In this document: in pieces, positions 23,205 through 24,576 of the stretch
How positions within the stretch are numbered: position 1 is the first letter of the stretch
Layout: every line of letters starts with the position of its first letter
Assembly: GCA_038745535.1 (NCBI GenBank)
Contig: JBCDLI010000039.1
Span: 1 to 24,576 of the forward strand
Direction: 5' to 3'
Source: JBCDLI01 sp038745535
Lineage (GTDB): Bacteria > Pseudomonadota > Alphaproteobacteria > Rhizobiales > Rhizobiaceae
DNA length: 24,576 bases
Notes under the pieces: model-generated
Databases searched by the model: none
The model's input: the letters and a program-made list of their open reading frames with translations, nothing else
What the model was told of the DNA's origin: nothing
Program-made: the position numbers and the translations under genes

Positions 23205-24576
23205 TGACAGAACAACTGGTCGAGAAATTCACAGAGATCGTCGGCGTTAAGAATGCGCTGACCGATGCTGATGCCATGGCCCCTCACCTAATCGAATGGC
23301 GGGGGACATGGACCGGGCGCACGCCAGTCGTTCTTAAACCTCGAAGCACTGCCGAAGTCGCTGCCATCCTTAAATTGGCTCAGGAAACGCGGACAGCAGT
23401 CGTTCCCCAAGGCGGAAATACTGGTCTTGTCGGCGCACAAATCCCCGATGGAAGCGGTCACCAGATCGTTATTTCGACTGGTCGCATGAACACCGTTCGT
23501 GCGTTAGATACCAAGGGCCGAACGCTGATTGTCGACGCCGGTGTGACTCTGCAAAACGCACGCGACGCGGCAGAGAACGCCGACCTGTTGTTTCCTTTAT
23601 CTCTAGCCTCTCAAGGCACGTCTCAAATAGGCGGGAATATTGCGTCCAATGCGGGCGGGCTCGGCGCATTAGCCTATGGCGTCGCCCGCGATTTGGTGCT
23701 CGGTCTAGAAGTGGTGCTGCCGGGCGGCCGGGTTCTGGAAGACCTATCGGTGCTCAAGAAAGACAATACCGGATACGCGCTTCGGCACCTGTTTATAGGG
23801 TCAGAGGGAACGTTGGGCATAATCACGGCTACGTCCTTAAAGCTTTTTCCTAAGCCAAAAGGCCACGCAACCATGTTTGCGGTTTTGGAAACACCGGACG
23901 CGGCGCTGGAACTCCTTAATCTAGCGCAGTCGAGGGCAGGTAATCAGCTCACTGCATTTGAACTGATGGCCGATGAAGTCACGTCGATGGCGGTGAAACA
24001 CGTCAATGGCGTTCGAAGGCCGCTCGAAAAATCAACAGGTTGGACTGTCCTCACCGAGGTCTCGTCGCTTCGCTCCCAAGACGATTCAGAAGCGGTGATG
24101 GCAGAGATTGCCGAGAGTGCGCTTCAAAATGGCATTATCGCCGACGGCGCAATTGCTCAAAGTCAAAGCCAACGCGCCGAGATGTGGAGACTGCGCGAAG
24201 CTTTATCAGAAGCACAAAAGCCAGAAGGCATCTCCATAAAACACGATATATCGGTGCCAGTGCATCAAATTCCCGCGTTTATTGTGGAGGCGGGAAAAGC
24301 TGCCGCGCACATTGTGCCCGATATGCGGTTTTGCACATTCGGGCACATGGGTGATGGCAATCTGCACTACAATATTTCGCAGCCGCCGGGCGTGAGCGCA
24401 GACGCTTTCCGTGTGAAATCGGGCGATGTCACGAAGGCGGTCCACGACGTGGTTCGGAAGATGGACGGATCAATCTCTGCCGAACATGGCATTGGGCAGA
24501 TGAAACGCGATGAATTGGCTGCCACTAAGTCACCGGTCGCTATGCACCTTATGCGGTCGATCAAATCAGCCTTTGA
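23204..24576 (+). CDS. FAD-binding oxidase/dehydrogenase, GlcD-like (3'-partial)
   Basis: A flavoprotein of the D-2-hydroxyacid dehydrogenase group (relatives: glycolate oxidase GlcD, D-lactate and D-2-hydroxyglutarate dehydrogenases). 457 codons are present and the frame is open at the window edge; members are about 470 residues, so little is missing. The FAD domain shows VVPQGGNTGLVGA (66-78), ASQGTSQIGGNIASNAGG (136-152, quoted in part) and IGSEGTLGIITA (198-209). The C-terminal oxidase domain shows FGHMGDGNLHYNI (from about 376) and AEHGIGQMKRDEL (from 426), which carry the metal/substrate ligands. The precise 2-hydroxyacid is not predictable. The ATG shares one base with the preceding stop (TAATG), so translation is coupled to the tRNA-modification gene, with no evident functional link. 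Confidence 0.93.
   Translation, partial: MTEQLVEKFTEIVGVKNALTDADAMAPHLIEWRGTWTGRTPVVLKPRSTAEVAAILKLAQETRTAVVPQGGNTGLVGAQIPDGSGHQIVISTGRMNTVRALDTKGRTLIVDAGVTLQNARDAAENADLLFPLSLASQGTSQIGGNIASNAGGLGALAYGVARDLVLGLEVVLPGGRVLEDLSVLKKDNTGYALRHLFIGSEGTLGIITATSLKLFPKPKGHATMFAVLETPDAALELLNLAQSRAGNQLTAFELMADEVTSMAVKHVNGVRRPLEKSTGWTVLTEVSSLRSQDDSEAVMAEIAESALQNGIIADGAIAQSQSQRAEMWRLREALSEAQKPEGISIKHDISVPVHQIPAFIVEAGKAAAHIVPDMRFCTFGHMGDGNLHYNISQPPGVSADAFRVKSGDVTKAVHDVVRKMDGSISAEHGIGQMKRDELAATKSPVAMHLMRSIKSAF

Overview
The window is a compact, gene-dense chromosomal stretch from an alphaproteobacterium, most likely of the order Hyphomicrobiales (Rhizobiales). This rests on family resemblance and gene order: a RibB protein with a degenerate RibA-like tail, the histone-deacetylase-like/xseB/tlyA neighbourhood, a two-subunit glycyl-tRNA synthetase (glyQ, glyS) with a LemA pair beside glyS, and the S49 peptidase/small membrane protein pair. 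Genes overlap by 1-8 bases or lie a few bases apart, and no intergenic gap exceeds about 160 bases. I see no rRNA, tRNA, CRISPR array, insertion sequence or prophage. The genus cannot be named from the sequence alone.

Bases 1-2816 hold the 3' part of ribBX (riboflavin precursor synthesis), a secreted FG-GAP-like protein and a polytopic membrane protein, all on the plus strand. Bases 2889-7673 hold a housekeeping run: a deacetylase-family amidohydrolase, the exonuclease VII small subunit, a pirin, a small secreted protein whose start codon abuts a strong hairpin, and two RNA methyltransferases (tlyA and an RlmD/TrmA-type enzyme) joined by an ATGA overlap. dxs, which I recall between xseB and tlyA in many relatives, is not here.

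Bases 7677-10311 are a minus-strand fatty-acid operon: acyl-CoA dehydrogenase, enoyl-CoA hydratase/isomerase and a 33-residue membrane peptide, convergent with the methyltransferase. It diverges from a GH25 muramidase at 10468. Bases 11653-13487 hold an S49 peptidase without a membrane anchor, a 63-residue membrane protein and a short-chain dehydrogenase that lacks the YxxxK catalytic pair.

Bases 13574-21612 run from glyQ to glyS. The 5 kb between the two synthetase subunits holds a lone, AT-richer DUF3800 gene behind a perfect palindrome (the best candidate for acquired DNA), a YdeI/DUF1905 protein, a three-pass membrane protein, a secreted fasciclin protein with a clear terminator, and a LemA/DUF2207 pair. 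Bases 21696-24576 hold a small secreted protein on the minus strand, then a threonylcarbamoyl-AMP synthase overlapping by one base an FAD-linked oxidase that runs off the window.

No complete new multi-gene system is evident. The items most worth a second look are the start-blocking hairpin at 5188-5213, the DUF3800 islet with its palindrome, the 33-residue operon peptide, the SDR without catalytic Tyr/Lys, and the fasciclin leader with two candidate starts.
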